A DNA stretch of 43,640 nucleotides from the NCBI RefSeq assembly GCF_018598555.1, contig NZ_JAHEWN010000022.1:1-43640 (forward strand), written 5' to 3'. This document shows, one piece after another, positions 7,406 through 15,547 of this stretch (position 1 is the stretch's first letter; every line of letters starts with the position of its first letter). Source of the DNA: Curtobacterium aurantiacum. GTDB taxonomy: Bacteria; Actinomycetota; Actinomycetes; Actinomycetales; Microbacteriaceae. The notes beneath the pieces are model-generated. The model did no database searches, was not told the origin of the DNA, and worked only from the letters and a program-made list of their open reading frames with translations. A program made the translations under genes and the position numbers.

Positions 7406-8413
7406 CTACGCCGATTCGCGGAGCAGCAACCGGTGTCGCACCGTGCGCTCGACGGCCGCGCCGGAGCGCGGCAGCTCCCCCGCGAGCATGCCGAGCGCGA
7501 GGTCGAGGGCCTGACCGGCGACCTCGTCGAGGTCGACCGCCAGGGTGGTGAGCGTCGGCGCGACGAGTGTCCCCAGCGGCAGCCCGTCGACGCCGACCAC
7601 GCGGACGTCACCGGGGACGTCGACGCCGGCACGACGGCAGGCGGACAGCACGCCGAGGGCCAGCACGTCGTTGAAGGCCAGGACCGCGTCCACCCGCCGG
7701 TGCTCGGCGAGGATCCGCTCGGTGCACTCGGCGCCGGCCTCGGCGGTGGGTGCCGCCGCGACGACGAGGTCGGGCAGGTACCCACGTCGTCGGAGTGCCG
7801 CGACCATCCGCTCCCCGCGCTGGCTCGGCACACCGTCGGCGGCAGCGTCGAGCACGACGGGGTGCTTCACGCCGGCGTCGACGAGGTGGTCCGCGAGGTC
7901 CTCGATGGCCGCCGTCGGGTCGATCCGGACCGCGGCGCGGGTCACCGGCCCCGACGGGTCGAGCTCGACGACCGGGACCGAGCCGAGCCGTTCGATCCAC
8001 TCCGGCGCCCGCGACCCGAGGTAGCCGATGACGACGTCGGTCTGGGCACCGAGGGACTCCACCATGCGGTCCGAGTCGCTCGCGAGCCCGACGTCGGCGA
8101 GCATGACGTTCCACCCGCGGGCGGCGGCCAGGCCGAGGACCGAGGACGCGAGCGCCGGCGCGTAGGGGTTCCGCAGGTCGTTGACGACGAGGCCGAGCTG
8201 GTGGTCGCCACCCGTGACGAGACCACGGCCGAAGCGCGACGGACGGTAGTCGAGTGCCGCCGCGGTGGCGAGCACCCGCTCCTTGGTCGCCGCGCTGATG
8301 CCGGACATGCCGTTCATCGCGCGGGTGACGGTCTGCCGGGACACCCCGGCGGCCGCGGCGACGTCGATGATCGTCGCGCGGCCGCCCGGGTTCAGGCGCG
8401 GAGGTCCAGCCAT
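7406..8413 (-). CDS. LacI-family transcriptional regulator
   Basis: 335 aa. The N-terminal HTH reads ATIIDVAAAAGVSRQTVTRAMNGMSGISAATKERVLATAAALDYRPSRFGRGL, a canonical LacI/GalR DNA-binding and hinge region. The periplasmic-binding-protein-like sensor domain follows (QLGLVVNDLRNPYAPALASSVLG, later VDAVLAFNDVLALGVL and VRVVGVDGLPLG). ATG 8413 lies inside the 3' end of the oxidoreductase gene (22-nt overlap), so the two are translationally linked. Two LacI-type palindromes flank the promoter of that upstream gene, so this protein very likely represses its own operon and responds to a sugar or derivative. The ligand is unknown. Confidence 0.92.
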   Translation of the reverse strand: MAGPPRLNPGGRATIIDVAAAAGVSRQTVTRAMNGMSGISAATKERVLATAAALDYRPSRFGRGLVTGGDHQLGLVVNDLRNPYAPALASSVLGLAAARGWNVMLADVGLASDSDRMVESLGAQTDVVIGYLGSRAPEWIERLGSVPVVELDPSGPVTRAAVRIDPTAAIEDLADHLVDAGVKHPVVLDAAADGVPSQRGERMVAALRRRGYLPDLVVAAAPTAEAGAECTERILAEHRRVDAVLAFNDVLALGVLSACRRAGVDVPGDVRVVGVDGLPLGTLVAPTLTTLAVDLDEVAGQALDLALGMLAGELPRSGAAVERTVRHRLLLRESA

Positions 8414-10428
8414 GCCACCTGTTCCGGGGTGAGGTCGACGGAGAGGCCCGTCATGGACGAGCGGGCCTCCGCGATCGTACGGGGGCCGAAGAGCGGGAAG
8501 GTCGGGAACGGCTGGTTGAGCACGTAGGCCAGCGCGATCGCCGTCGCGGGGACGCCGAACTGCTCGCCGAGCTCCCGTGCACGACGCAGCCGCTCGAAGT
8601 TGTCGTCCGAGTAGTAGCAGCGGACGAGCTCGGCGTCGCTGGTGTCCTCCGGGGCCGCGCGACCGGTGAAGAACCCACGTGCCTGCGACGACCACGGCAG
8701 CAGCGGGACCTGGCGTTCCTCGAGCCAGGCCTTCGACGCGGCGTCGGTCGCGTGCTCGCAGCCGTCCCACGGCACGTCGTACGCCTCGGCGAGGCCGAAG
8801 TGGTTGCTGAGGACCTCGAACCCGTGCTTGCCGTTCGCCCGGGCGTACTCGTTCGCCTCGTCGAAGCGGGCGGGGGTCCAGTTCGAGCCGCCGTAGACGC
8901 GGATGCGGCCGGCGCGGCGGTGCTCGTCGAGCACGTCGACGAACTCCCCCACGGGCACGTCGGGGTTGTCGCGGTGCATCATGTAGATGTCCGCGTAGTC
9001 GGTGCCCTGGCGCTCCAGGCTCTCCAGCAGCTGCCGGGTGAGCGACTCCGGGTCGCAGTACGGCGTGTGGGCACCCTTCGTGATGACCACGACGTCTTCG
9101 CGGAGCCCCCGGTTCTGGATCCACTTGCCGAGCCGGCCCTCGAGCACGCCGCCGCCGTAGATGTACCCGGTGTCGAAGACGTTGCCGCCCTGCTCGACGA
9201 ACAGGTCGAAGATCGCGCTGGCGTGTGCCAGGTCGGGCTGGTTGTCGACGCCCATCACCAGGCGGGACATCCGCTTGCCGACGCCCGGCACCTCGCCGTA
9301 CCGCATGGGGTTGCCGTCCTGCACGGCGAGCGGTCGGCCGGACACCGTCGGGATGTCCGCGGTCTCGGCCTCGAACGGGTAGCGCAGGCCGATCGCTGCA
9401 CGCCACCTGTCGAGCGTGCGCGTGGTGGCGAGCGTCTCGTCGATGGTCATCTGCGGTGCCTCGACCGCGCCGGCACGCAGGGCGTCGGTCGTGGCGTCGG
9501 CTTCGCGGGCGTAGGGGCGCTCGCCCGCGAAGGACAGCGTGCGCGGCGGCTCGTCGACGGTGCGGATCTCGATGGTGGGGTCGTCACCGAGGGTCCACGG
9601 GTCGGTGAGCACGATGCGACCACGTGTGCCGTAGACCGACACGGCGTTGTCGTCCTGCACGAAGACGCCGGTGCGGACGGACGCCGTGATCCCTCCCCGG
9701 TAGGTGAGCTGGGCGACCGTCCACTCGTCGACACCGGTCGGCCCGAGGGTGCCCGTGGCGGTGAGGTCCACCGGCTCGGCGACGGCGACCCCGGTGGCGG
9801 CCTGCACGATCGCGGCGGCCATGGTCACGGGGTACCCGCCGACGTCGAGGATCCCGCCGCCCGCGGTCTCGACGTCGAACAGTCGACCGGTGCGCTCGCC
9901 CGTCCGGAACGCGAAGGAGGCGTCGACGTGGGTGACGTCACCGATCACGCCGTCACGGACCAGGTCGAGCAGCGCCGCGGTCTGCGGGTGGAAGCGGTAC
10001 ATGAACGCCTCGACGAGGGGCAGACCGGCCTGCCGGGCGGCGTCGGCCAGCGCCATAGCGGTGCCGTGGTTCACCGCGAGGGGCTTCTCGCAGAGGACGG
10101 CCTTGCCGGCCTCGAGGGCTGCGAGCACGAGCCGGGCGTGCCCGGTGTGCACGGTGGAGACGTAGACGGCCTCGACGCGCGGGTCGGCGAGGACCTCGTC
10201 GTAGGTGCCCGCGGTGACGCCGGTGAACCCGAACCCGGTGGCCTCGTCGGCGAAGGCCTTCGCCCGCTCGGTCGACGAGCTGCCCGCCGCCACCAGGACG
10301 CCACCGCTGGCGGGCAGCTGCGAGAGGAACCGTCGGGCGATGCCGCCGGGGCCGAGGACGGCCCATCCCGGTCGGTCGGTGGCGGTGGAGGTCGGGGTGG
10401 TGGCGGTGTTCGCCGTCTGCGCTGACAT
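8392..10428 (-). CDS. Fusion of Gfo/Idh/MocA dehydrogenase and aldo/keto reductase
   Basis: 678 aa with two oxidoreductase domains. Residues ~20-350 are Gfo/Idh/MocA type: nucleotide-binding WAVLGPGGIARRF, catalytic-lysine motif EKPLAVN, then GGGILDVGGYPV. From ~375 a complete aldo/keto reductase follows with the D419-Y424-K451-H485 tetrad (VFDTGYIYGG, VVITKGAH, YMMHRDNP). Both sets of key residues look intact, so both halves may act on NAD(P)-linked sugar or polyol substrates, perhaps coupling an oxidation and a reduction. ATG 10428 is chosen over an upstream in-frame start because AAGGA precedes it and the promoter -10 lies at 10469-10474. It is operonic with the LacI gene. The substrate is unknown. 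Confidence 0.88.
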   Translation of the reverse strand: MSAQTANTATTPTSTATDRPGWAVLGPGGIARRFLSQLPASGGVLVAAGSSSTERAKAFADEATGFGFTGVTAGTYDEVLADPRVEAVYVSTVHTGHARLVLAALEAGKAVLCEKPLAVNHGTAMALADAARQAGLPLVEAFMYRFHPQTAALLDLVRDGVIGDVTHVDASFAFRTGERTGRLFDVETAGGGILDVGGYPVTMAAAIVQAATGVAVAEPVDLTATGTLGPTGVDEWTVAQLTYRGGITASVRTGVFVQDDNAVSVYGTRGRIVLTDPWTLGDDPTIEIRTVDEPPRTLSFAGERPYAREADATTDALRAGAVEAPQMTIDETLATTRTLDRWRAAIGLRYPFEAETADIPTVSGRPLAVQDGNPMRYGEVPGVGKRMSRLVMGVDNQPDLAHASAIFDLFVEQGGNVFDTGYIYGGGVLEGRLGKWIQNRGLREDVVVITKGAHTPYCDPESLTRQLLESLERQGTDYADIYMMHRDNPDVPVGEFVDVLDEHRRAGRIRVYGGSNWTPARFDEANEYARANGKHGFEVLSNHFGLAEAYDVPWDGCEHATDAASKAWLEERQVPLLPWSSQARGFFTGRAAPEDTSDAELVRCYYSDDNFERLRRARELGEQFGVPATAIALAYVLNQPFPTFPLFGPRTIAEARSSMTGLSVDLTPEQVAWLDLRA

Positions 10429-10445
10429 GCGGATCCTTGTCGTCT

Positions 10446-10459
10446 CGTGAACCTTCACG
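10446..10459. promoter_or_regulatory. LacI-type operator 1
   Basis: Palindrome CGTGAA-CC-TTCACG, placed immediately downstream of the -10 of the oxidoreductase promoter, where it would block initiation. It resembles LacI-family operators (TGTGAnCGnTCACA type). Confidence 0.65.
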
Positions 10460-10468
10460 GTCGGCTCG

Positions 10469-10497
10469 ACGCTAGTCCGAAGCGGACGGATCGGCAA
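10469..10497 (-). promoter_or_regulatory. Promoter of the oxidoreductase-lacI operon
   Basis: On the minus strand, TTGCCG (10492-10497) and TAGCGT (10469-10474) are separated by 17 bp. The predicted start falls at about 10462, giving a short leader with AAGGA before ATG 10428. It is bracketed by two LacI-type operators. Confidence 0.6.
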
Positions 10498-10513
10498 CGC
10501 GTGGGTCGGGATT

Positions 10514-10527
10514 CGTGAGCGTTCACG
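10514..10527. promoter_or_regulatory. LacI-type operator 2
   Basis: Palindrome CGTGA-GCGT-TCACG with the same arms as operator 1. The centres are 68 bp apart, on either side of the -35/-10, compatible with looping or with control of the divergent TetR gene too. Confidence 0.6.
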
Positions 10528-10583
10528 ATCCGCGTGGGTGACCGGGCGTCCGAGCCAGCGGGAACTGCTCCTAGACTCTCGGC

Positions 10584-11132
10584 ATGGCCAGTGCCCGCGA
10601 CCGTGTCCTCGACAGCTTCGTCGCCATCGTGTGCGAGGAGGGCGAACGTCCCGCCACGCTCGACGCCGTCGCCGCCCGCGCCGGTGTCTCGAAGGGCGGG
10701 CTGCTCTACCACTTCGGCTCGAAGGCTGCGCTGGTCGAGGGGCTCTGCGAGCGACTCTCCGACCTGTCCGCGATCGACGTCGAGCGCATGCAGGAGGCCG
10801 AGGACGGCGCCGCGCGCTACTTCGTCCGCAACTGCCTGTTCGTCGGCAGCGAGCTCGACCTCGCCCTGCTCGCCGCGAGCCGTCTGCAGCAGGCCGGGTA
10901 CGAGGAGGCCGGCCGCACCCTCGACGACACCGAGAACGCCTGGCTCGCGACGCTCGTCGACGCCCTCGGCGACGAGCCCACCGCGCAGGCCGTCAAGCTC
11001 CTCGGCGACGGGCTGTACCACCAGGCCTCCCTCGGGGCCGCGAGCGACGTGCGGCCCAAGCGTGGCAGCGTCGACATGGAGACACTGCTCGCCGTCGTCG
11101 ACCGCCTGATCGCGACCCGACCCGGCGCGTGA
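10584..11132 (+). CDS. TetR/AcrR-family transcriptional regulator
   Basis: 182 aa. The DNA-binding domain is canonical: RDRVLDSFVAIVCEEGERPATLDAVAARAGVSKGGLLYHFGSKAALVEGLCERL. The ligand domain is short and has no recognised motif. A TAGACT -10 (10572-10577) ends 6 nt before the ATG, so the message is probably leaderless, which fixes this start. It is divergent from the oxidoreductase-LacI operon and 66 nt upstream of a small membrane protein gene with its own -10. The target is unknown; autoregulation or control of the small membrane protein are the simplest options. Confidence 0.88.
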   Translation: MASARDRVLDSFVAIVCEEGERPATLDAVAARAGVSKGGLLYHFGSKAALVEGLCERLSDLSAIDVERMQEAEDGAARYFVRNCLFVGSELDLALLAASRLQQAGYEEAGRTLDDTENAWLATLVDALGDEPTAQAVKLLGDGLYHQASLGAASDVRPKRGSVDMETLLAVVDRLIATRPGA

Positions 11133-11198
11133 ACCGGCACACGCCCCGCTGGGGATAGACTGGGGAACGATCCACTCGTCGACACCCGGAGGTATCCC

Positions 11199-11369
11199 GT
11201 GGGCCGCGTCATCGCCGCTGTTTTCTCGATCCTGCTGCTGCTGGTGTCGATGTACCTGTTCGGGTTCGCCTTCCAGGTCGAGTCCGGCCAGGCCTTCGTC
11301 TTCATGGCCGGCGTGCTCCTGATGAGCCTCTCCTTCTTCCTGCCGATCCACGTGTTCGGCAAGCGCTAG
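11199..11369 (+). CDS. Small two-helix membrane protein (56 aa)
   Basis: GTG start with a perfect GGAGG at 11188-11192 and 6-nt spacing, plus a TAGACT -10 at 11156-11161, so it is very likely expressed. The protein has two hydrophobic helices, about residues 4-22 (IAAVFSILLLLVSMYLFGF) and 31-50 (FVFMAGVLLMSLSFFLPIHV), separated by QVESGQA and ending in FGKR. I do not recognise a family. A bidirectional terminator follows. It lies downstream of the TetR gene; a role in membrane stress or transport is only a guess. Confidence 0.7.
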   Translation: MGRVIAAVFSILLLLVSMYLFGFAFQVESGQAFVFMAGVLLMSLSFFLPIHVFGKR

Positions 11370-11411
11370 CCAGCAGCCGCCAGCCAGCAGGCACAGCCGC
11401 TGGCCAGCAAG

Positions 11412-11458
11412 CGCAGAACGGCCCCGCACCTCGTCGAGAGGAGCGGGGCCGTTCTGCG
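11412..11458. terminator. Bidirectional terminator
   Basis: 16-bp perfect arms (CGCAGAACGGCCCCGC and its complement) with a 15-nt loop. It lies between the small membrane protein gene (plus) and the end of ribH (minus). Confidence 0.75.
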
Positions 11459-11463
11459 TCGCG

Positions 11464-11939
11464 CTACGCGAGGACGCGCAGGGACCGCAGCGTGACGGCG
11501 GTGCTGATCGCGGCGTGGGCGGCCTCGGCGCCCTTGTCCTCCTTGGAGCCCGGGAGCCCCGCGCGGTCGAGCCCCTGCTGCTCGTCGTCCAGCGTCAGCA
11601 CACCGAACCCGACGGGCTTGCCGGTCTCGATCGCGACGCGCGTGAGCCCGCTCGTCGCAGCGTCGGAGACGTACTCGAAGTGCGGGGTACCGCCGCGGAT
11701 GATGACGCCGAGTGCGACCGCGGCGTGGAACCCGGCCTCGAGTGCGGTCTTGGCGACCACGGGCAGCTCGAAGCTGCCGGGGACGGGGATGACGTCGGCC
11801 GTGGCACCGAGTCGCTCGACCTCGCGCTGCGCCCCGGCCAGCAGGCCCGCGGCGATCGTGTCGTGCCACTGTCCGGCGATGATCGCCACCCGGATCCCGG
11901 TGCCGTCGACCTGGTCGCGGTCCGCCGCGCCTGCTCCGC

Positions 11940-11943
<4 letters not shown>
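11464..11943 (-). CDS. ribH: 6,7-dimethyl-8-ribityllumazine synthase
   Basis: 159 aa, the usual length. It condenses dihydroxybutanone phosphate with the ribitylaminouracil to lumazine, the penultimate riboflavin step, typically as an icosahedral capsid or pentamer. Family motifs: [52 protein letters not shown] with the catalytic histidine, and [23 protein letters not shown]. The ATG overlaps the ribB stop by 4 nt and has AAGGA upstream. Last gene of ribE-ribB-ribH, hence under the FMN riboswitch. Confidence 0.96.
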
Positions 11944-12628
<685 letters not shown>

Positions 12629-12629
<1 letters not shown>

Positions 12630-13282
12630 CACCGGGCCTCCGATCCGACGGTCTCCAGCGACTGCGCCGCGGCGTCGAGCCGCAGCATGCGACGGACGTG
12701 CCGTGCCAGGACGTCGGTCTCGACGTTGACCCGGTCGCCCGGCACGCGGAGGCCGAGCGTCGTCGCCTCGAGCGTCTCGGGGATCAGGCTGACCTCGAAC
12801 CAGGCGGCATCGGGCGCGGTGTCCTCCGGTGCGACGGCGCTGACGGTGAGCGAGACGCCGTCGAGCGCGATCGAGCCCTTGTCGACCACGAGCGGGCTGA
12901 GCGCCGGCGACAGCGAGAACCGCACACGTCGCCAGCCGTCGCCGTCGGACGTCTCGAGCACCGTGGCCGTGCCGTCGATGTGGCCCTGCACGATGTGCCC
13001 GCCCAGGCGGTCGCCGACCGAGGCGGCTCGCTCGAGGTTCAGCCGGTCCCCCACGCGGAGCGCACCGTGGGCGCTCATGTCGAGGGTCTGCTTCATGACG
13101 AAGGCGGTGAAGGTCTCGGGGGTCTGCTCGACGACGGTCAGGCAGACACCGCTCGTCGCGATCGAGTCGCCGTGACGGGCGTCCTGCACGACGACGGGGC
13201 CGTGCACGGTGAGCGCGACGGAGTCGCCCTGCTGCTCGACGGCGGTGACGGTGCCGAGTTCCTCGATGATGCCGGTGAACAC
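12629..13282 (-). CDS. ribE: Riboflavin synthase alpha chain
   Basis: 217 aa. It dismutates two lumazines into riboflavin. The canonical N-terminus [12 protein letters not shown] begins at a GTG with GAGAGG upstream, and two homologous barrel repeats follow: [14 protein letters not shown] with [14 protein letters not shown], then [14 protein letters not shown] with [17 protein letters not shown]. The longer upstream frame runs into the FMN riboswitch and is not used. First gene of the operon, overlapping ribB. The leader between riboswitch and start includes a CCCCACG/CGTGGGG hairpin that could sequester or terminate. Confidence 0.95.
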
Positions 13283-13380
13283 TGGTGTCCTCTCAACGGG
13301 ACTCCGGGGGCGTTCGACGATCGTCGGCATCGACGGACGGGTCGCACCCCACGGGTCGTGGGGTCGTCCTGTCCGCCCAG

Positions 13381-13510
13381 CGCGCCTCCCATCCGGACTT
13401 TCACCGTCGGTCCCGGAATCCCACCGGGTCAACCTCTGTCGGGTTCGCACCCGTCATCAGTTCGTGGACTGTCACCACCGGCTCGGAATTACACCGACCC
13501 CGGAGCGCTT
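13381..13510 (-). ncRNA. FMN riboswitch (RFN element)
   Basis: The minus strand carries the RFN consensus blocks in order: GGGGTCGGTGTAATTCCGA, then CCGGTGGTGACAGTCC, GATGACGGGTGCGAACCCG, GACCGACGGTGAAAGTCC and GGATGGGAGG. It ends about 100 nt before the ribE start. FMN binding would reduce expression of ribE-ribB-ribH. A -10-like TATCGT lies just upstream (13522-13527). Confidence 0.95.
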
Positions 13511-13709
13511 GCGTAGTCGGAACGATACCCCAGGCCGCTGACGGCCGCGCCACGTCCGGTCGACGGTCGTAACCGAGCGTCGCACCGCCGGCGCATGCGC
13601 GCATGAGGTGCACCGGTGATCCGACAGAGCACCCGTCGATCGACTGGTGTCCTGTCGAACCATGCACGCGCACCCGATGCGTGAGCATCTTCCGACCGGC
13701 GGTCACGAC
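13511..13709. other. Intergenic region upstream of the rib operon
   Basis: It holds the likely rib promoter (minus-strand TATCGT at 13522-13527; no clear -35). Otherwise I see no coding capacity or structure up to the terminator of the chaplin-like gene. Confidence 0.4.
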
Positions 13710-13743
13710 GACGAGGGGCGCCACCGTGGTGACGCCCCTCGTC
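13710..13743. terminator. Terminator after the chaplin-like gene
   Basis: 16-bp arms (GACGAGGGGCG...) with one mismatch and a 2-nt loop, 8 nt beyond the stop of the minus-strand gene. Confidence 0.7.
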
Positions 13744-13750
13744 CCCCTGC

Positions 13751-15460
13751 TCAGTGCCGGCGACGGAGCACGAGCGTGCCCGCTCCGGCGAGGAGCAGCA
13801 GGAGCGCGAACCCGGCCGGCAGGACCGGCGAGCCGGCTCCCGTGTAGGCGAGCTCCGGCTGGCCGTCACCGGCTGCGGCAGTGTCCGCGACGGTCCCGGC
13901 GGTCGCCGCGACCCCCCTGGTGACAGCGGTCGTGGTGGTCACCACACCCGCCGTGGAGGCCCGGGTCGGCCCGACGACGTCGGCCGAGCCCACCGGGATG
14001 GTCACCACGCCCGGCGCAGTGCCGGTGCCGGTGCCCGTTCCGTCGGTCGGGACCGTTCCCGGCTCGTCGCCCGGGTCGGTACCGGGGTCCGTGCCCGTGT
14101 CGGTACCCGGGTCGGTACCGGGGTCCGTGCCCGGGTCGGTGCCGGGCCCAGTGCCGGGGTCGGTACCGGTGCCGGTGCCGGGGCCGGGGGTGGTGCTGCC
14201 GGGCGTGGTGCCGGTGCCGTCGCCGACGATGCCGACCCCGTTGCCTCCGATGGTGATCGGCAGGGCGATCACCGGGGTGACCTGGGTGCCGGAGCCGAGG
14301 CCGCCGTCGCCGGAGGTCGAGCCGCCGGTCGTCGGGGTCGTGCTGCCCGGGGTGGTGCCGGCCGGGGCCGTCGAACCGGTGCTCGTGCCGTCACCGAGGA
14401 CACCGATGCCGTTGCCACCGATCGTCACGGGGACCGAGACCACCGGGGACACCTGCGTCCCCGAGGCCGTGCCGTCCGAACCCGAGGTCGAACCACCGGC
14501 AGTCGGAGCGGTTCCGGTACCCGTGCCCGCGACGGGCGCTGTGCCCGTCGCAGTCCCCGTCCCGAGCAGCCCGATGCCGTTGTCCGCCACCGTGACCGGG
14601 ATCGAGACCACCGGGGACACCTGCGTCCCCGAGGCGGTGCCGTCCGAACCCGAGGTCGAACCACCGGCAGTCGGAGCGGTACCGGTACCCGTGCCCGCGG
14701 CGGGCGCCGTGCCCGTCGCGGTGCCGTCACCGAGGACACCGATGCCGTTGCCACCGATCGTGATCGGGACGTCGACCGGTCCGGTCACCTGGGTTCCCGA
14801 GAGCAGGCCGTCGGTGCCGGAGGTGCTGGCGGGGGCCTCGGTCGCCGGGGCTGCCGGTGCCGGAGTCGCCGTTGCCGGGGCGGTGGCGGTCGCCGTGCCG
14901 TCACCGAGGACGCCGATCCCGTTGCCGGACACCGTCACCGGTGCCGTCACGGTCGGGACGACCTGGGTGCCGGATGCCGTGCCGTCCTCGCCCGAGGTGC
15001 TCGGAGCGGGGGCGGGAGCAGCCGGGGCTGGAGCCACAGGAGCCGGCGCCGGAGCCGGCGCCGCTGCCGGGGCGGTGGTCGAGACGGCGTCGCCACCGAC
15101 GGCCACGGCGTTGCCGCCCACCGTCACCGGCGCCGCGACGTCCGGCACCACCTGGGTGCCCGAGAGCGTGCCGTCCTCCCCCGAGGTGGTCGGGGCGGGG
15201 GCCGGAGCGGCCGGTGCTGCAGGAGCCGGAGCCGGAGCGGCGGGCGTGGACCCGGTCGCCGTGGAGACCGCGTCGCCGAGCACGGCGATCGCGTTGCCAC
15301 CGAGGGACACCGGGGCGTCCACGGACGGGGCCACCTGGGTCCCCGAGACGGTGCCGTCAGCACCGGATGTCGTGGCCGCGTTCGCCGCAGCCGTGCCGCC
15401 GAGCGTGAGCCCGCCGACGAAGAGGGCGAACCAGAGCCCTCTCGAGACGTACTTGTTCAT
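13751..15460 (-). CDS. Long chaplin-like surface protein, seven repeats, LAYTG anchor
   Basis: 569 aa secreted, wall-anchored protein. A signal peptide occupies ~1-28 (hydrophobic WFALFVGGLTLGG, ending ANA). Seven repeats of ~55-60 residues each carry SGxDGxxSGTQVxPxVxxPVTxGGNxIxVLGD, separated by Ala/Pro- or Gly/Thr-rich linkers. A long PGTDPGTDPGT stretch follows, then LAYTG (537-541), a hydrophobic helix and RRRH. LAXTG is the class E sortase signal used by long chaplins of Streptomyces. The repeats resemble the chaplin domain (SGN...VP...GN.V.V.G) but lack its paired cysteines; I find none in the protein. Adhesion or surface hydrophobicity is inferred. ATG 15460 follows GGGAG. Confidence 0.8.
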   Translation of the reverse strand: MNKYVSRGLWFALFVGGLTLGGTAAANAATTSGADGTVSGTQVAPSVDAPVSLGGNAIAVLGDAVSTATGSTPAAPAPAPAAPAAPAPAPTTSGEDGTLSGTQVVPDVAAPVTVGGNAVAVGGDAVSTTAPAAAPAPAPAPVAPAPAAPAPAPSTSGEDGTASGTQVVPTVTAPVTVSGNGIGVLGDGTATATAPATATPAPAAPATEAPASTSGTDGLLSGTQVTGPVDVPITIGGNGIGVLGDGTATGTAPAAGTGTGTAPTAGGSTSGSDGTASGTQVSPVVSIPVTVADNGIGLLGTGTATGTAPVAGTGTGTAPTAGGSTSGSDGTASGTQVSPVVSVPVTIGGNGIGVLGDGTSTGSTAPAGTTPGSTTPTTGGSTSGDGGLGSGTQVTPVIALPITIGGNGVGIVGDGTGTTPGSTTPGPGTGTGTDPGTGPGTDPGTDPGTDPGTDTGTDPGTDPGDEPGTVPTDGTGTGTGTAPGVVTIPVGSADVVGPTRASTAGVVTTTTAVTRGVAATAGTVADTAAAGDGQPELAYTGAGSPVLPAGFALLLLLAGAGTLVLRRRH

Positions 15461-15547
15461 GGTCGTACTCCCTGATCGAGATCGTCACCGACCGCGGACG
15501 CAGCCGGGATGTGTGCGTGCCTGTCGTGGCGGACAGGCGCACCGATC

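Noticed and set aside
5514..7514. Long open frame (666 codons) on the plus strand opposite the DHA2 exporter
   Set aside because: Shadow of the exporter; composition is low-complexity Asp/Glu/Arg/His and it crosses a terminator and a promoter.
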